In this document: piece after piece, positions 9,562 to 18,155 of the stretch
Layout: each line of letters starts with the position of its first letter
Numbering within the stretch: position 1 is the first letter of the stretch
Assembly: GCF_946479965.1 (NCBI RefSeq)
Contig: NZ_CAMLHX010000022.1
Coordinates: forward strand, 1 to 58,175
Length of the DNA stretch: 58,175 nucleotides
Source: an uncultured Mucilaginibacter sp.
Lineage (GTDB): Bacteria > Bacteroidota > Bacteroidia > Sphingobacteriales > Sphingobacteriaceae
Direction: 5' to 3'
The notes under the pieces: model-generated
Database searches by the model: none
Told to the model about the DNA's origin: nothing
The model's input: only the letters and a program-made list of their open reading frames with translations
Program-made: the position numbers and the translations under genes

Positions 9562-9929
9562 AGCGCAAAGGTGCGCAATAAGTTTGTAAAGTGCAAGCAT
9601 TTTGCCACTGCTTACAATACGACGACAACCGCTACCGGTGTTGCAGAAAAATATGGCAACAAATGCAACACTTGCAACGGCATTTTTATGTAAATACCTA
9701 GTTTATAGTGACTTTTGAAATTGCTATGCAACACTTTGCAACAGACTTATAAGTCAGGAAATCTAGCTGTAAAACATTTGTAAGTAATTATATATCAAAC
9801 AACTGTACAGCGGGTTAGTTTACACATTTGCGTGCAACAGTCTTACGCATTAGTAAAGCCCTAACACGGCTCGCTGCTTAAGCTCGCGCGAGATGGGGGT
9901 TAAGCGCGCTCCGCGTCAGATTTGACGGT
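9562..9929. other. intergenic region with a TGTTGCA-word element
   Basis: No gene seen. 9638-9842 is a family B element (see the repeat entry). 9850-9929 is GC-rich with the palindrome CTCGCGCGAG and lies against the stop of the L,D-transpeptidase gene. The metH promoter must lie just upstream of 9561; no clear TAnnTTTG box was identified. Confidence 0.6.
9638..9842 (-). repeat. family B intergenic element, TGTTGCA type (copy 1)
   Basis: Read on the minus strand it carries TGTTGCAAAGTGTTGCA and TTGCAAGTGTTGCA iterations and ends TATTTTTCTGCAACA. Its core (9746-9775) aligns with the core of the copy at 39556-39768 (TTTACAGCTA, TTTCCTGAC, ATAAGTCTGTTGCAAA), in opposite orientation in the window. 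Confidence 0.7.
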
Positions 9930-10532
9930 TCAATTATAGATCCACAAAAGTGTGTTCTTTTTTTGCTTTCGCAATAGCGGATCAACCAACTTCATGGTGT
10001 TGTTGGATATGGCAGGGCAGCCCCATCCTTCGGGCGTGCCCAGCGGATAAACTTCCTGCTCGGGCACGTCGTCCCACGAGTGAAAAACGATTTGCCGCCC
10101 CATAGCTTTATTGTTGGTGCTTTCCAATCCGTTTAAATAATATTTAACATGAATACCCCAATTACTGTAACCTCGTCCCTTTAGTTGGTATTTTCCTAAC
10201 GCGGTACAGTGACTTCCGTCTGCATTGCTGAACTCGGGTTTGTATCTGGATGAGGTACCCGACCATGGCGACCTGCCACAGCCGTGACTAACCAGGCCCG
10301 ATGCTAATATACTATCGCCTTTAAAGCTCCAAACCACAAAGCGCTTAACGCCTGATGATAAACTCATGTCTATTAAAATGCAATACTGTGTGTTGTAGCC
10401 TTTTTGCTTACAAAATTGCAAAGCTTGTTTTGCTTTTTCCCGGGTACGTTTAATATCAAGATGTTTTGCGGCGGCGCGGAAACTTAAAAGCAATAAAAAA
10501 GCCGGCAGAATTCTGTAAATTATTTTATACAT
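9930..10532 (-). CDS. murein L,D-transpeptidase catalytic domain protein (YkuD_2-like)
   Basis: 200-aa exported protein with a signal peptide (residues 1-22, YRILPAFLLLLSFRAAA). The body matches the YkuD_2-type L,D-transpeptidase family common in Bacteroidota: ASGLVSHGCGRSPWSGTSS, ALGKYQLKGRGYSNWG, His151 in IVFHSW and the catalytic Cys172 in EGWGCPAIS. The expected role is cross-linking or editing of periplasmic peptidoglycan. It is followed on the same strand 32 bp upstream by the BI-1 gene; the two may be co-transcribed. No tail lipidation signal is seen. Confidence 0.88.
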   Translation of the reverse strand: MYKIIYRILPAFLLLLSFRAAAKHLDIKRTREKAKQALQFCKQKGYNTQYCILIDMSLSSGVKRFVVWSFKGDSILASGLVSHGCGRSPWSGTSSRYKPEFSNADGSHCTALGKYQLKGRGYSNWGIHVKYYLNGLESTNNKAMGRQIVFHSWDDVPEQEVYPLGTPEGWGCPAISNNTMKLVDPLLRKQKKNTLLWIYN

Positions 10533-10564
10533 GGTTTTGCCGGCTATTTCTATGTTATAGGATG

Positions 10565-11290
10565 TTACCGTCTGCTGCCAAATATGCGCAACATCGACAT
10601 AAACAGGTTGATAAAGGTTGTATACAGTACAAACGCACCGATTATTACCAATTTCTTTGACTCAGCACTACCATACTCTAAACCTGCGCCTATGCGTTTC
10701 AACATTTGCATATAATATGCGGTGAGGCCCACCATTAAGGCAACAAAAACAAAGCTTATTACATACTGAATTGAGTCACTCGCTAAAAAGAAATTAACAA
10801 TGCTCACAACAAATGCTGCCCCAAATATAGTAATTAGTATTGACCCAAACTTAGTAAGATCTTGTTGTGTAGTGTAACCTGCAACTGCCATTATTCCAAA
10901 TACCACAGCAGCACTAACAAACACCGTGAAAATAGAGCTTGCAGTGTATATTAATCCTATTGTGCTTAAGCTAACCCCTATAGCCACAGCATAAGCTATA
11001 AAAATACTAAGTAAAATGGGGTATGGCATGCGGGTAAAGCCGAACGCTATAGTCATAGACAATGCTACTGGAGCAAATATGACAACGTATCCCATAGGCG
11101 AAAAGCCGCCGGTAACCGGATTGAAAATAATACCTAATATGCTGGGGCCAATTAATAACGCAATTGCGGCGGATATGCCCAAGCCCACAAACATCCAGGT
11201 GAAAACCTTAGCGAGGTATTTGCGAGACGAGTCTGCCTCATTAATTTGTATTACGTTATCGTAAACGTAGTTTGATTCTTTAATTTCCAT
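10565..11290 (-). CDS. Bax inhibitor-1/YccA family membrane protein
   Basis: 241-aa inner-membrane protein with seven hydrophobic segments and the N-terminal cytoplasmic stretch (ESNYVYDNVIQINEADSSRK) typical of Bacteroidota BI-1 proteins. Family members such as BsYetJ form a pH-sensitive calcium leak; the C-terminal segment ending NLFMSMLRIFGSRR fits that fold. No catalytic motif is expected. The start (11290) is followed upstream by a gene-less inverted-repeat unit at 11322-11465, so promoter elements may lie within or beyond it. Confidence 0.92.
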   Translation of the reverse strand: MEIKESNYVYDNVIQINEADSSRKYLAKVFTWMFVGLGISAAIALLIGPSILGIIFNPVTGGFSPMGYVVIFAPVALSMTIAFGFTRMPYPILLSIFIAYAVAIGVSLSTIGLIYTASSIFTVFVSAAVVFGIMAVAGYTTQQDLTKFGSILITIFGAAFVVSIVNFFLASDSIQYVISFVFVALMVGLTAYYMQMLKRIGAGLEYGSAESKKLVIIGAFVLYTTFINLFMSMLRIFGSRR

Positions 11291-11321
11291 TTTTATGTTT
11301 CAATTATTGGTACTAAGTTAG

Positions 11322-11465
11322 TTTTTTAGTATCAAGTAGCTAGTATCAAGTATCAAGTATCAAAACTAAGTAATTTTTAAATAAGCCAAGGAGCGAGAAT
11401 CAAACAAGATAATTAAAATAAAAAACTTAAAAATCTTGATACTTGATACTAACTACTTGATACTC
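11322..11465. repeat. gene-less inverted-repeat unit, TACTTGATAC family
   Basis: Left arm 11322-11360 repeats the word AGTATCAAGTA about three times; the right arm 11435-11465 is its reverse complement (CTTGATACTTGATACTAAC). About 75 bp of AT-rich sequence lies between. The right arm abuts the stop codon of the 11465-12031 gene. Same family as the arms at 5196 and 5585. Confidence 0.75.
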
Positions 11466-12031
11466 TATGAAAGCCGCTTAATCAACTGCTCCTCCACTTT
11501 CTTAAAGAACTGTATTGGCTTTAAATTGCGCCAAACCATATCATCCAGTTCGCCGCCAAAGTTGATATAGTAGTCTATGTTGTTACGTTTAAACTCTTCA
11601 ATCACATGCTCGCGGAAGTTAATTCCCGCTATCCAGCCATCATCCACATCCTGAAACCATTCTTCATAATAACAATCGTCAGATGAGTGGTAGTTCAACA
11701 CATTCTCCCCTATCAGGATAAATTTATTGATACCGTAGTCGCTCATCAGCTCCAATATCTCGCGCTTAAGCAGCATAATATCATTGTTAATGGCATCGTT
11801 CCACTCGCCAATGAACTCTATTATGGCATAAGAACGCTCGTAATCGGCAAATAGTACTTTCATATACAGGGTATTCGAGCCGAATGAATCCCATTGCGGA
11901 TGCAGCAGGTAGTTATAGATCTGCTTATCAAATTCAAATTCGCTGTATTGCGTGTTATAAAACGGCGACCGGTCGTCTTCCGCTGCCACATAATCATCGC
12001 GCCATTTATAATATGGTTCTATCTCGTGCAT
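11465..12031 (-). CDS. conserved hypothetical protein (acidic, soluble)
   Basis: 188 aa, no signal peptide or membrane helix, rich in Tyr, Trp, Asp and Glu (YYKWRDDYVAAEDDRSPFY; DDMVWRNLKPIQFFKKVE). The length and clean codon pattern support a real gene, and I recall similar uncharacterised proteins in Sphingobacteriaceae, but I cannot name a family or function. The stop codon touches the inverted-repeat unit downstream; the DUF4240 gene lies 9 bp upstream on the same strand, so they are likely co-transcribed. Confidence 0.7.
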   Translation of the reverse strand: MHEIEPYYKWRDDYVAAEDDRSPFYNTQYSEFEFDKQIYNYLLHPQWDSFGSNTLYMKVLFADYERSYAIIEFIGEWNDAINNDIMLLKREILELMSDYGINKFILIGENVLNYHSSDDCYYEEWFQDVDDGWIAGINFREHVIEEFKRNNIDYYINFGGELDDMVWRNLKPIQFFKKVEEQLIKRLS

Positions 12032-12040
12032 TTGCCCCTC

Positions 12041-12688
12041 TTAATTAAATTTTTCCCAAAGCTTTGGATAAAGCGTTGGAAGCTCACCTTCTTTCCAATT
12101 CTTACCTGTCATAGGAGCTCCACCTACATCATAATTCAGTCCTTTACCGAATGCAACATCTCTTGGAAACGTATTGTCTTCTTGCTGTTTTCCCGTTTTA
12201 TTTTTGTAGGCTTGAGTAGATACGTAAAGCAAAGGTTCAAATTCCGGCAAAACTCCTTTTCCAACAACGGTAGCCAGATGATCGGGACTTTTCAAAGTCT
12301 GCTCAAAGGTCTCACGGCCCAAACTAATTAACCAAAGTCTGAAATATAGAAAGCCATCATCAGAAACATAACTATCAATAATCTTATTTGCCGCTAATAT
12401 TTTAAAGTCATTAGCTTCGATAAGTTTTTTACATAAAATTATCTCAAAATTTATTATTTCCTCCGGGGCATAGTCAGATAATTTCTGTGTGACAATTTGA
12501 TTTTGCAAATCCAAATTACCCTTAGCGGCGTTATACGAATAGTCTATTATTTTCCAAAATTCATTTTCATCCAATTTCTCAGCTTTCGTAAAATCAATCG
12601 CAGGCTTAAAGTTGCGCTTCTCCTCAATACTCACACAACCCACAGTCAGTATAGTCAAAAGAGTTAGTAAGGTTATATTCCTGCGCAT
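12041..12688 (-). CDS. DUF4240 domain lipoprotein
   Basis: 215 aa. The N-terminus has a hydrophobic signal ending in TVGC with Cys18 as probable lipidation site. The middle (residues about 40-150) matches the DUF4240 pattern: EFWKIIDYSYNAA, EEIINFEIILCKKL, and SDDGFLYFRLWLISLGRETFE. DUF4240 proteins are usually cytoplasmic in other phyla and their function is unknown, so a lipoprotein version is slightly unusual. A further C-terminal 60 residues lie outside the domain. Located between murQ and the 188-aa gene on the same strand. Confidence 0.85.
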   Translation of the reverse strand: MRRNITLLTLLTILTVGCVSIEEKRNFKPAIDFTKAEKLDENEFWKIIDYSYNAAKGNLDLQNQIVTQKLSDYAPEEIINFEIILCKKLIEANDFKILAANKIIDSYVSDDGFLYFRLWLISLGRETFEQTLKSPDHLATVVGKGVLPEFEPLLYVSTQAYKNKTGKQQEDNTFPRDVAFGKGLNYDVGGAPMTGKNWKEGELPTLYPKLWEKFN

Positions 12689-12693
12689 AGCCT

Positions 12694-13506
12694 TTATTTA
12701 TGTTGATTAACAAAGTCAACGGCTTTCCTCACACTCCCATGTTCTTCCAGCAACTTCGCCGCAGTCGCTTCATCCAACCCCGTCTCTGCCATTATCATCC
12801 TTGTGCCGCGGTCAATCAGTTTATTGTTACTCAGCTGCATGTCAACCATTTTGTTGCCTTTAACGCGGCCTAATAGTATCATAACAGATGTACTCAGCAT
12901 GTTCAACACAAGCTTTTGAGCGGTCCCCGCTTTCATGCGGGTTGAGCCTGTTACAAACTCGGGGCCCGTTATTACCTCCACAGGTAATTTGGCCACTTCA
13001 GCTACCGGGCTACCGCCATTACAAACAACGCAGCCTGTTAATATATTATTTTGGTTAGCCGTCTGCAGGCCGCCAATCACATAAGGCGTTGTGCCCGATG
13101 CTGCTATACCTACCACCACATCTTTATCGTTAATATCAAACGCCAGCAGATCTCGCCAGGCTTGTTCGGTATCATCTTCGGCAAACTCCACCGCTTTGCG
13201 TATAGCACCATCACCACCGGCAATTATACCTACCACCCAATCAAATGGCACACCAAATGTTGGCGGGCACTCTGATGCATCAACCACGCCTAACCTGCCA
13301 CTGGTACCGGCACCTATGTAAAATAAGCGTCCGCCTTTGCTCATCCTTTCAGCAACAACAGTGGCAAGCGCCTCAATTTGGGGCAGTGCCTTAGCTACCG
13401 AAACAGCCACGGTTTGATCTTCGTAATTGATATGACGCAGTATTTCGGCCACGGTCATTTTCTCCAGATCGTTATAATGAGAATCCTTCTCGGTTGTTCT
13501 TTGCAT
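12694..13506 (-). CDS. murQ: N-acetylmuramic acid 6-phosphate etherase
   Basis: Cytoplasmic SIS-domain enzyme that cleaves the lactyl ether of MurNAc-6-P during cell-wall recycling. Sugar-phosphate motif IGAGTSGRLGVVDASECPP is intact, with the conserved catalytic Glu in ASECPP; later GIAASGTTPYV and GPEFVTGSTRMKAGTAQK are also diagnostic, and a C-terminal UBA-like helical tail is present. The open frame extends to 13572, but family members begin M-x-x-x-TE-x-x-S, which fits the ATG at 13506 (MQRTTEKDSHYNDLE); this gives 270 aa, slightly short but normal. No PTS or anmK gene is adjacent. Confidence 0.95.
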   Translation of the reverse strand: MQRTTEKDSHYNDLEKMTVAEILRHINYEDQTVAVSVAKALPQIEALATVVAERMSKGGRLFYIGAGTSGRLGVVDASECPPTFGVPFDWVVGIIAGGDGAIRKAVEFAEDDTEQAWRDLLAFDINDKDVVVGIAASGTTPYVIGGLQTANQNNILTGCVVCNGGSPVAEVAKLPVEVITGPEFVTGSTRMKAGTAQKLVLNMLSTSVMILLGRVKGNKMVDMQLSNNKLIDRGTRMIMAETGLDEATAAKLLEEHGSVRKAVDFVNQHK

Positions 13507-13597
13507 CTGCTCTGCTTTATTTCGCAAAATTGAGTAAAATTCCTGATAATGGTTAGATAATTGCCCCAACAAAATATTAGCTCTCGGTGTAATTGCT

Positions 13598-13605
13598 TAG
13601 CTTTG
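13598..13605 (+). promoter_or_regulatory. possible -7 promoter box for the S41 peptidase gene
   Basis: TAGCTTTG fits the Bacteroidota -7 consensus TAnnTTTG and ends 8 bp before the ATG at 13614, implying a very short leader. No matching TTTG was found at the expected -33 position, so support is partial. It argues for the 13614 start, since the upstream ATG at 13593 would precede the box. Confidence 0.4.
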
Positions 13606-13613
13606 TGTTTGCT

Positions 13614-15209
13614 ATGAAGAAAAATGCCGCCATTATTTTCCGTTCTGCAATTCTTATCCTGCTGGGGGTAACTATCGGCATGTACATCAACGGCGATAGT
13701 TTTATCGGGCGCGGCAATAACTTTTCATCATCCGGACCAAGTAAGCTATCAAAGGTTTTGGACCTGGTGCGCAATAATTATGTGGACTCGGTAAATGTTG
13801 ACAGCGTTGAAGGCGAGACGGTTAACGAACTTTTACAGCGGCTTGATCCCCACTCATTATACCTGCCCGCCCAACAGGCGCTTAGCGTTAACGAGAAGTT
13901 AGAGGGCGGCTTTAACGGCATTGGTATTGAGTATAGTTTGCTGCGCGATACTTTGGTGATATCATACGTTTATCCTGATGGCCCGGCTGCATTGCAGGGT
14001 ATTAAAGCGGGTGATAAGGTAATAGAGGTGGACCACGAAAAATTTTCGGGCACAAAACTTACCAACGAGCGGGTAAACAAAAAACTGAGGGGACCAAAAG
14101 CATCCGAGTTACTGCTGGCCGTTATACCTGCTAACGCAAAGGATCTAAAATTTGTAAATGTTAAACGCGACCATGTAAATCTTAGCAGCATTGATGCCGC
14201 TTATAAAGTTGACACCGAAACAGGATATATCAAAATAAGCAAATTTGCCACCAATACCGATGCTGATTTTAGAGCAGCTTTGTTAAAACTGAAAGAAGAC
14301 GGCGTTAAAAAACTGGTGCTCGACTTGCGTGGCAATGGCGGTGGCTACCTTAACAGCGCTACCAGCCTGGCCGATGAATTTTTGAATAGCAAACAGCTGA
14401 TTGTATACACCAAGGGAATCCATGAGCCGCGTACAGATTATTTCGCGACAGATTCCGGCGCCTTTCAGGATGGTAAGTTAGCGGTACTGATAGATGAATA
14501 TTCCGCATCAGCAAGCGAGATCTTAGCCGGTGCCTTGCAAGATCTTGATCGCGCCACTATAGTTGGCCGCCGGTCATTTGGTAAAGGATTGGTGCAGGAG
14601 CAGTTTCAGTTTGAAGACGGTTCGGCAGTTAACTTAACGGTAGCGAGGTATTACACGGCATCGGGTCGTTCTATTCAAAAAACCTATAAAAACGGTGTTG
14701 CCAGTTACCGCAATGAGCTGGCGGAGCGCATGCGCAAAGGCGAGTTATTTTCTGCAGAAAGCAATTTGAATGACAGCGTAATGCATACCAATAACAAGTA
14801 TCGCACATCAGCCGGACGTAAAGTGTTTAGTGGCGGTGGTATTATGCCAGATGTTTTTGTACCCGAAGACAGCACCAAAAACACCTGGCTCATTAGTCAG
14901 TTGAGTAAAAACGACCTTTTTACTGCTTATACCATAGACTACTTACAACCCGTTCTTAAATCATACACGTTTGACGATGATTTTATAAACGGTTACAATG
15001 TTAGTGATGCCGCCCTGGCGCATTTTATTAAATACGCGTCGGCAACCATTAAGGATATTACCAAAGAAGAGATAGCGGCCAGCAAAGCACATATCAAAAC
15101 TTTGCTAAAAGCCAATGCCGCGCACTTTAAGTGGGGCGATGCGGGTTATTATAAAGCGTTGAACGCTACTGATGTAGCGTTGAAGAAAGCAGTGGAAAGT
15201 CTGAACTAG
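13614..15209 (+). CDS. S41 family C-terminal processing peptidase
   Basis: 531 aa from the ATG at 13614. An N-terminal signal anchor (SAILILLGVTIGMYI) precedes a PDZ domain (about 85-165; GFNGIGIEYSL, GIKAGDKVIEVD) and the tail-specific protease domain with LDLRGNGGGYL, the serine motif YSASASEILAGALQD and the lysine motif RRSFGKGLVQEQF, so the Ser-Lys dyad is intact. A C-terminal extension of about 130 residues is normal for Bacteroidota CtpA proteins. Expected role: periplasmic processing of envelope proteins. Divergent from murQ. Confidence 0.95.
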   Translation: MKKNAAIIFRSAILILLGVTIGMYINGDSFIGRGNNFSSSGPSKLSKVLDLVRNNYVDSVNVDSVEGETVNELLQRLDPHSLYLPAQQALSVNEKLEGGFNGIGIEYSLLRDTLVISYVYPDGPAALQGIKAGDKVIEVDHEKFSGTKLTNERVNKKLRGPKASELLLAVIPANAKDLKFVNVKRDHVNLSSIDAAYKVDTETGYIKISKFATNTDADFRAALLKLKEDGVKKLVLDLRGNGGGYLNSATSLADEFLNSKQLIVYTKGIHEPRTDYFATDSGAFQDGKLAVLIDEYSASASEILAGALQDLDRATIVGRRSFGKGLVQEQFQFEDGSAVNLTVARYYTASGRSIQKTYKNGVASYRNELAERMRKGELFSAESNLNDSVMHTNNKYRTSAGRKVFSGGGIMPDVFVPEDSTKNTWLISQLSKNDLFTAYTIDYLQPVLKSYTFDDDFINGYNVSDAALAHFIKYASATIKDITKEEIAASKAHIKTLLKANAAHFKWGDAGYYKALNATDVALKKAVESLN

Positions 15210-15210
15210 G

Positions 15211-15541
15211 ATTTGAGGATTATAGGATTTTTCTGAATTAAGGAATTAAATCAACTCACTTATAAAACCATATTCGCTCTCTGATAAATCCATTTTCTTT
15301 GCAATAGATTTTATGAGATTATAGAAGTTGTTATCTATCCGTATATCATTTTCATGCATTTGTACTACCACAGTATCAAAGCAAAGGCCATATTCACGAT
15401 GGCTTAAAAACTCATAAGCACTATCTAAATGATCTTTTGGTAACCCAAGCAATCGGGATTCTTCGAGCAGGTTGATAAGTAAGTTTTTCAACGTCATAAT
15501 TCATCATCTGCACATCCGCACATTTGCATATCTGCACATCT
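15211..15541. repeat. short iterated-word spacers flanking the MafI gene
   Basis: Two word-iterated spacers bracket the small gene 15246-15497. 15211-15230 repeats AGGATTTGAGGATTATAGGA. 15507-15540 repeats TCTGCACATC, CGCACAT and TTGCATA, ending against the der stop codon. Both look like degenerate short tandem repeats rather than genes. Confidence 0.45.
15246..15497 (-). CDS. MafI family immunity protein (orphan)
   Basis: 83-aa soluble protein resembling MafI-type immunity proteins: LINLLEESRLLGLPKDHLDSA, then HREYGLCFDTVVVQM and FYNLIKSIAKKMDLSESEYG, a small helical fold. Such proteins neutralise polymorphic (MafB-type) toxins. No toxin gene is adjacent: der lies upstream and the S41 peptidase is convergent downstream, so this is an orphan immunity gene that may protect against toxins of competing cells. 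Iterated-word spacers lie on both sides. Assignment is from pattern recall, moderate certainty. Confidence 0.7.
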   Translation of the reverse strand: MTLKNLLINLLEESRLLGLPKDHLDSAYEFLSHREYGLCFDTVVVQMHENDIRIDNNFYNLIKSIAKKMDLSESEYGFISELI

Positions 15542-16841
15542 ACTTCTGCCTAAACCACACCTGTACGGGTGCGCCGCTTAACTCGAAATTTTCGCGGAGC
15601 TTGTTTTCTATAAAGCGATAGTAAGGCTCTTTAACGTACTGAGGCAGGTTACAGAAGAACGCGAACATGGGCGATGTGCCTTGAATTTGTGTAATGTATT
15701 TTATTTTAACGTATTTACCTTTTAATGATGGCGGCGGGTAGTTTTCAATTATCGGCAGCATTACATCATTTAGTTTTGAGGTTGATATTTTGCGGGCGCG
15801 GTTGGCGTAAACCTGGTTAGCTACGTCAATTACTTTTAAAACACGTTGTTTCTCTGTTACCGAAGTAAATACGATAGGCACATCGGTAAAAGGAGCGGTT
15901 TTCTCGCGGATCATTTCCTCAAAAACCTTAATGGTTTTGTTGTTCTTCTCGATCAGGTCCCACTTGTTCACTACTATCACAATGCCTTTTTTATTCTTCT
16001 CGGCCAGATGAAAGATGTTCATATCCTGCGATTCAAAACCTTCAACCGCATCTATCATCAAAATGATCACATCGGCCTCTTCCAAAGCCTTAATGGTACG
16101 CATAACCGAGTAAAACTCTATATTCTCTTTTACTTTGGTTTTTTTACGCATACCTGCAGTGTCGATCAGCATAAAATCATGACCGTACTGGTTGTAGTGT
16201 ATGTGGATGCTATCGCGTGTAGTACCCGCAACCGGGGTAACTATATTGCGCTGGGTGCCAATAAGCGAATTGATGATAGATGATTTACCCACATTCGGCC
16301 TTCCTACTATAGCATATTTTGGGCGGGTGTTTTCTTCCAGCGGAACATCTTCGAAGTGTTTAACCACCTCATCCAATAGTTCGCCGGTGCCAGATCCTGT
16401 CATTGACGAGATGTTGTAGATCTCGCCTAAACCGAAACTGTAAAATACCGCTGCGTCTGCTTGTTGGTTGTTGTTATCAACTTTATTCACCACTACAAAA
16501 ACAGGCTTTTTGCTGCGGCGCAGTAATACGGCTATCTCGTCGTCAAGATCAGTAATGCCCGTGGTTACATCAACCACAAATAAAATAACAGATGCCTCTT
16601 CAACAGCAATTACAACTTGTTCGCGTATGGCAGCTTCAAAAACATCGTCAGAGTTGGCAACGTAGCCGCCGGTATCAATCACGGTAAAGTGGTGATCGGT
16701 CCATTCAGAAACACCGTAGTGCCTGTCGCGGGTTACGCCGCTAAAGTCATCAACAATGGCTTTGCGGGTTTCGGTAAGTCTGTTATATAAGGTTGACTTG
16801 CCTACATTGGGGCGGCCAACTATGGCTACTATGTTACTCAT
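15540..16841 (-). CDS. der: ribosome biogenesis GTPase Der (EngA)
   Basis: 433-aa cytoplasmic GTPase required for 50S assembly. It has the diagnostic double G domain: [10 protein letters not shown] (residues 8-17), DTGGY and NKVD in domain 1; [10 protein letters not shown] (about 181-190), DTAGM and NKWD in domain 2; and a C-terminal KH-like domain ending [11 protein letters not shown]. Length and motifs are normal. era follows upstream on the same strand, separated by about 120 bp containing inverted word repeats. Confidence 0.98.
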   Translation of the reverse strand: MSNIVAIVGRPNVGKSTLYNRLTETRKAIVDDFSGVTRDRHYGVSEWTDHHFTVIDTGGYVANSDDVFEAAIREQVVIAVEEASVILFVVDVTTGITDLDDEIAVLLRRSKKPVFVVVNKVDNNNQQADAAVFYSFGLGEIYNISSMTGSGTGELLDEVVKHFEDVPLEENTRPKYAIVGRPNVGKSSIINSLIGTQRNIVTPVAGTTRDSIHIHYNQYGHDFMLIDTAGMRKKTKVKENIEFYSVMRTIKALEEADVIILMIDAVEGFESQDMNIFHLAEKNKKGIVIVVNKWDLIEKNNKTIKVFEEMIREKTAPFTDVPIVFTSVTEKQRVLKVIDVANQVYANRARKISTSKLNDVMLPIIENYPPPSLKGKYVKIKYITQIQGTSPMFAFFCNLPQYVKEPYYRFIENKLRENFELSGAPVQVWFRQK

Positions 16842-16849
16842 TCTGATTT

Positions 16850-16963
16850 TTGATTTTAGAATTACGATTGACGATTTGTTCTTTTTATGCTATCGTAATC
16901 CCTGTAAATTTACAAACTACGCTTAGGTTAAATCTAAAATCGTAATCCGTAAATCGTAAATTA
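16850..16963. repeat. inverted word repeats between der and era
   Basis: Left part (about 16851-16880) carries GATTTTAGAATTACGATT and GACGATTT; right part (about 16929-16962) carries AAATCTAAAATCGTAATC and CGTAAATCGTAAATTA, roughly its reverse complement. About 50 bp lie between. The organisation (iterated word, inverted at the other side) resembles the TACTTGATAC family but uses a different word. Confidence 0.5.
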
Positions 16964-17839
16964 ACTAATGTACCCAAATTTCTTCAGGTAGTTTTTTGTG
17001 TCGCGCCAGTCGGGTATAACTTTTACGAATGTTTCAAGGAACACCTTGCGCTGGAAAAATTCTTCCATATCCTTACGGGCGTAGGTGCCTACTATTTTGA
17101 GCATTTTACCCCCCTCGCCTATTATTATATTCTTCTGCGAATCGCGTTCTACTATTATCTCGGCGCTTATACGGTAAAGCTTTTCGCCCTCAACAAAAGC
17201 GGTAACCACCACCTCGCAGCTATACGGAATTTCCTTTTTATACTGTTTTAATAACTGTGCCCTAATCATTTCTGATGCAAAGAAGCGGTCGTTACGATCA
17301 GTAAGCGCATCTTTCTCATAGTAAGGCGCATGCTCAGGCAGGTGCTCCTTAACAAACTCCATTACTGCTTGTATGTTATGGTCATGCAGTGCCGATATGG
17401 CAAAAACTGCAACCGGTTTTAGTTTCTCCTGCCAAAAGTCTATTTTCTTTTTTACGGCCTCTTCATCGCTCTGGTCTATTTTATTAACCAGTATGGCAAC
17501 GGGTGCTGAGCTGCCTTCCAACTTTTTTAACACGTCGGTTTCGTCGTATTCCTCGTGTATGTCTGTTACCAGCAAAATAAGGTCAGCATCAACTATCGAT
17601 CCCTCTACCTGGTGCATCATGCTTTCCTGCAGCGCGTAGTGCGGTTTTATAACACCAGGCGTATCCGAAAAAACAATCTGGTGGTTTTCATCGTTTACTA
17701 TACCGAGTATGCGGTGACGCGTGGTTTGGGCCTTATGGGTAATGATGGACATTTTCTCGCCCACAAGCAAATTCATAAGTGTTGACTTACCCGCGTTTGG
17801 TTTACCAATTATGCTTACAAAACCTGCCTTATGACCCAT
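16961..17839 (-). CDS. era: GTPase Era
   Basis: 292-aa GTPase that binds the 3' end of 16S rRNA and assists 30S maturation. G1 GKPNAGKSTL (about 12-21), G3 DTPG, G4 NKID and a C-terminal KH domain with IIIGEGGKMLKIVG are all present. The upstream promoter is mirrored with that of the tRNA-fMet gene (17862-17900). Confidence 0.98.
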   Translation of the reverse strand: MGHKAGFVSIIGKPNAGKSTLMNLLVGEKMSIITHKAQTTRHRILGIVNDENHQIVFSDTPGVIKPHYALQESMMHQVEGSIVDADLILLVTDIHEEYDETDVLKKLEGSSAPVAILVNKIDQSDEEAVKKKIDFWQEKLKPVAVFAISALHDHNIQAVMEFVKEHLPEHAPYYEKDALTDRNDRFFASEMIRAQLLKQYKKEIPYSCEVVVTAFVEGEKLYRISAEIIVERDSQKNIIIGEGGKMLKIVGTYARKDMEEFFQRKVFLETFVKVIPDWRDTKNYLKKFGYIS

Positions 17840-17860
17840 ATTAAAATAATTAAAATATTA

Positions 17861-17900
17861 TTTGGACTGCAAAGAAACGAATTATATCTTTGCAGTCCAA
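17861..17900 (+). promoter_or_regulatory. mirror-image divergent promoter for tRNA-fMet and era
   Basis: A perfect 14-bp inverted repeat, TTGGACTGCAAAGA (17862-17875) and TCTTTGCAGTCCAA (17887-17900), lies between era and the tRNA. On the plus strand it gives TTTG (17861-17864) and TATCTTTG (17885-17892), 20 bp apart, matching the Bacteroidota TTTG / TAnnTTTG promoter. On the minus strand the same repeat gives ATTGG and TTTCTTTG, near-consensus, pointing to era. The two promoters overlap completely. Confidence 0.75.
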
Positions 17901-17982
17901 TTTAAACAGAATGTAAATTGCATTTTGATAGTTGGAAAGGGCTTTTCGGGGTAATGTACCGGTAACAAAAAGCCAAAAATAG

Positions 17983-18055
<73 letters not shown>

Positions 18056-18061
18056 CCCAGT

Positions 18062-18093
18062 AAAGCCCCTGATGAAAATCAGGGGCTTTTTTT
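18062..18093 (+). terminator. intrinsic terminator after tRNA-fMet
   Basis: AAAGCCCCTGAT and ATCAGGGGCTTT form a 12-bp perfect stem with a GAAA loop, followed by further T. This is a clear rho-independent terminator. Confidence 0.93.
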
Positions 18094-18155
18094 ATGGATT
18101 TGTGTGTAGTTTGCTGAAACAAATTACATGTCCAAAATTTTTTAAAATACAGATA

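Noticed and set aside
9417..9608. 63-codon minus-strand open frame upstream of metH
   Set aside because: It coincides with the SAM-I riboswitch; the sequence is explained by RNA structure and not by a protein family.
13507..13572. Longer murQ start
   Set aside because: MurQ proteins start near the TE-x-x-S motif, matching the ATG at 13506; the extension is not family-like, although it cannot be excluded.
18072..18155. Upstream start of the DEAD-box-like protein
   Set aside because: It begins inside the tRNA terminator hairpin; the ATG at 18156 fits the family start.
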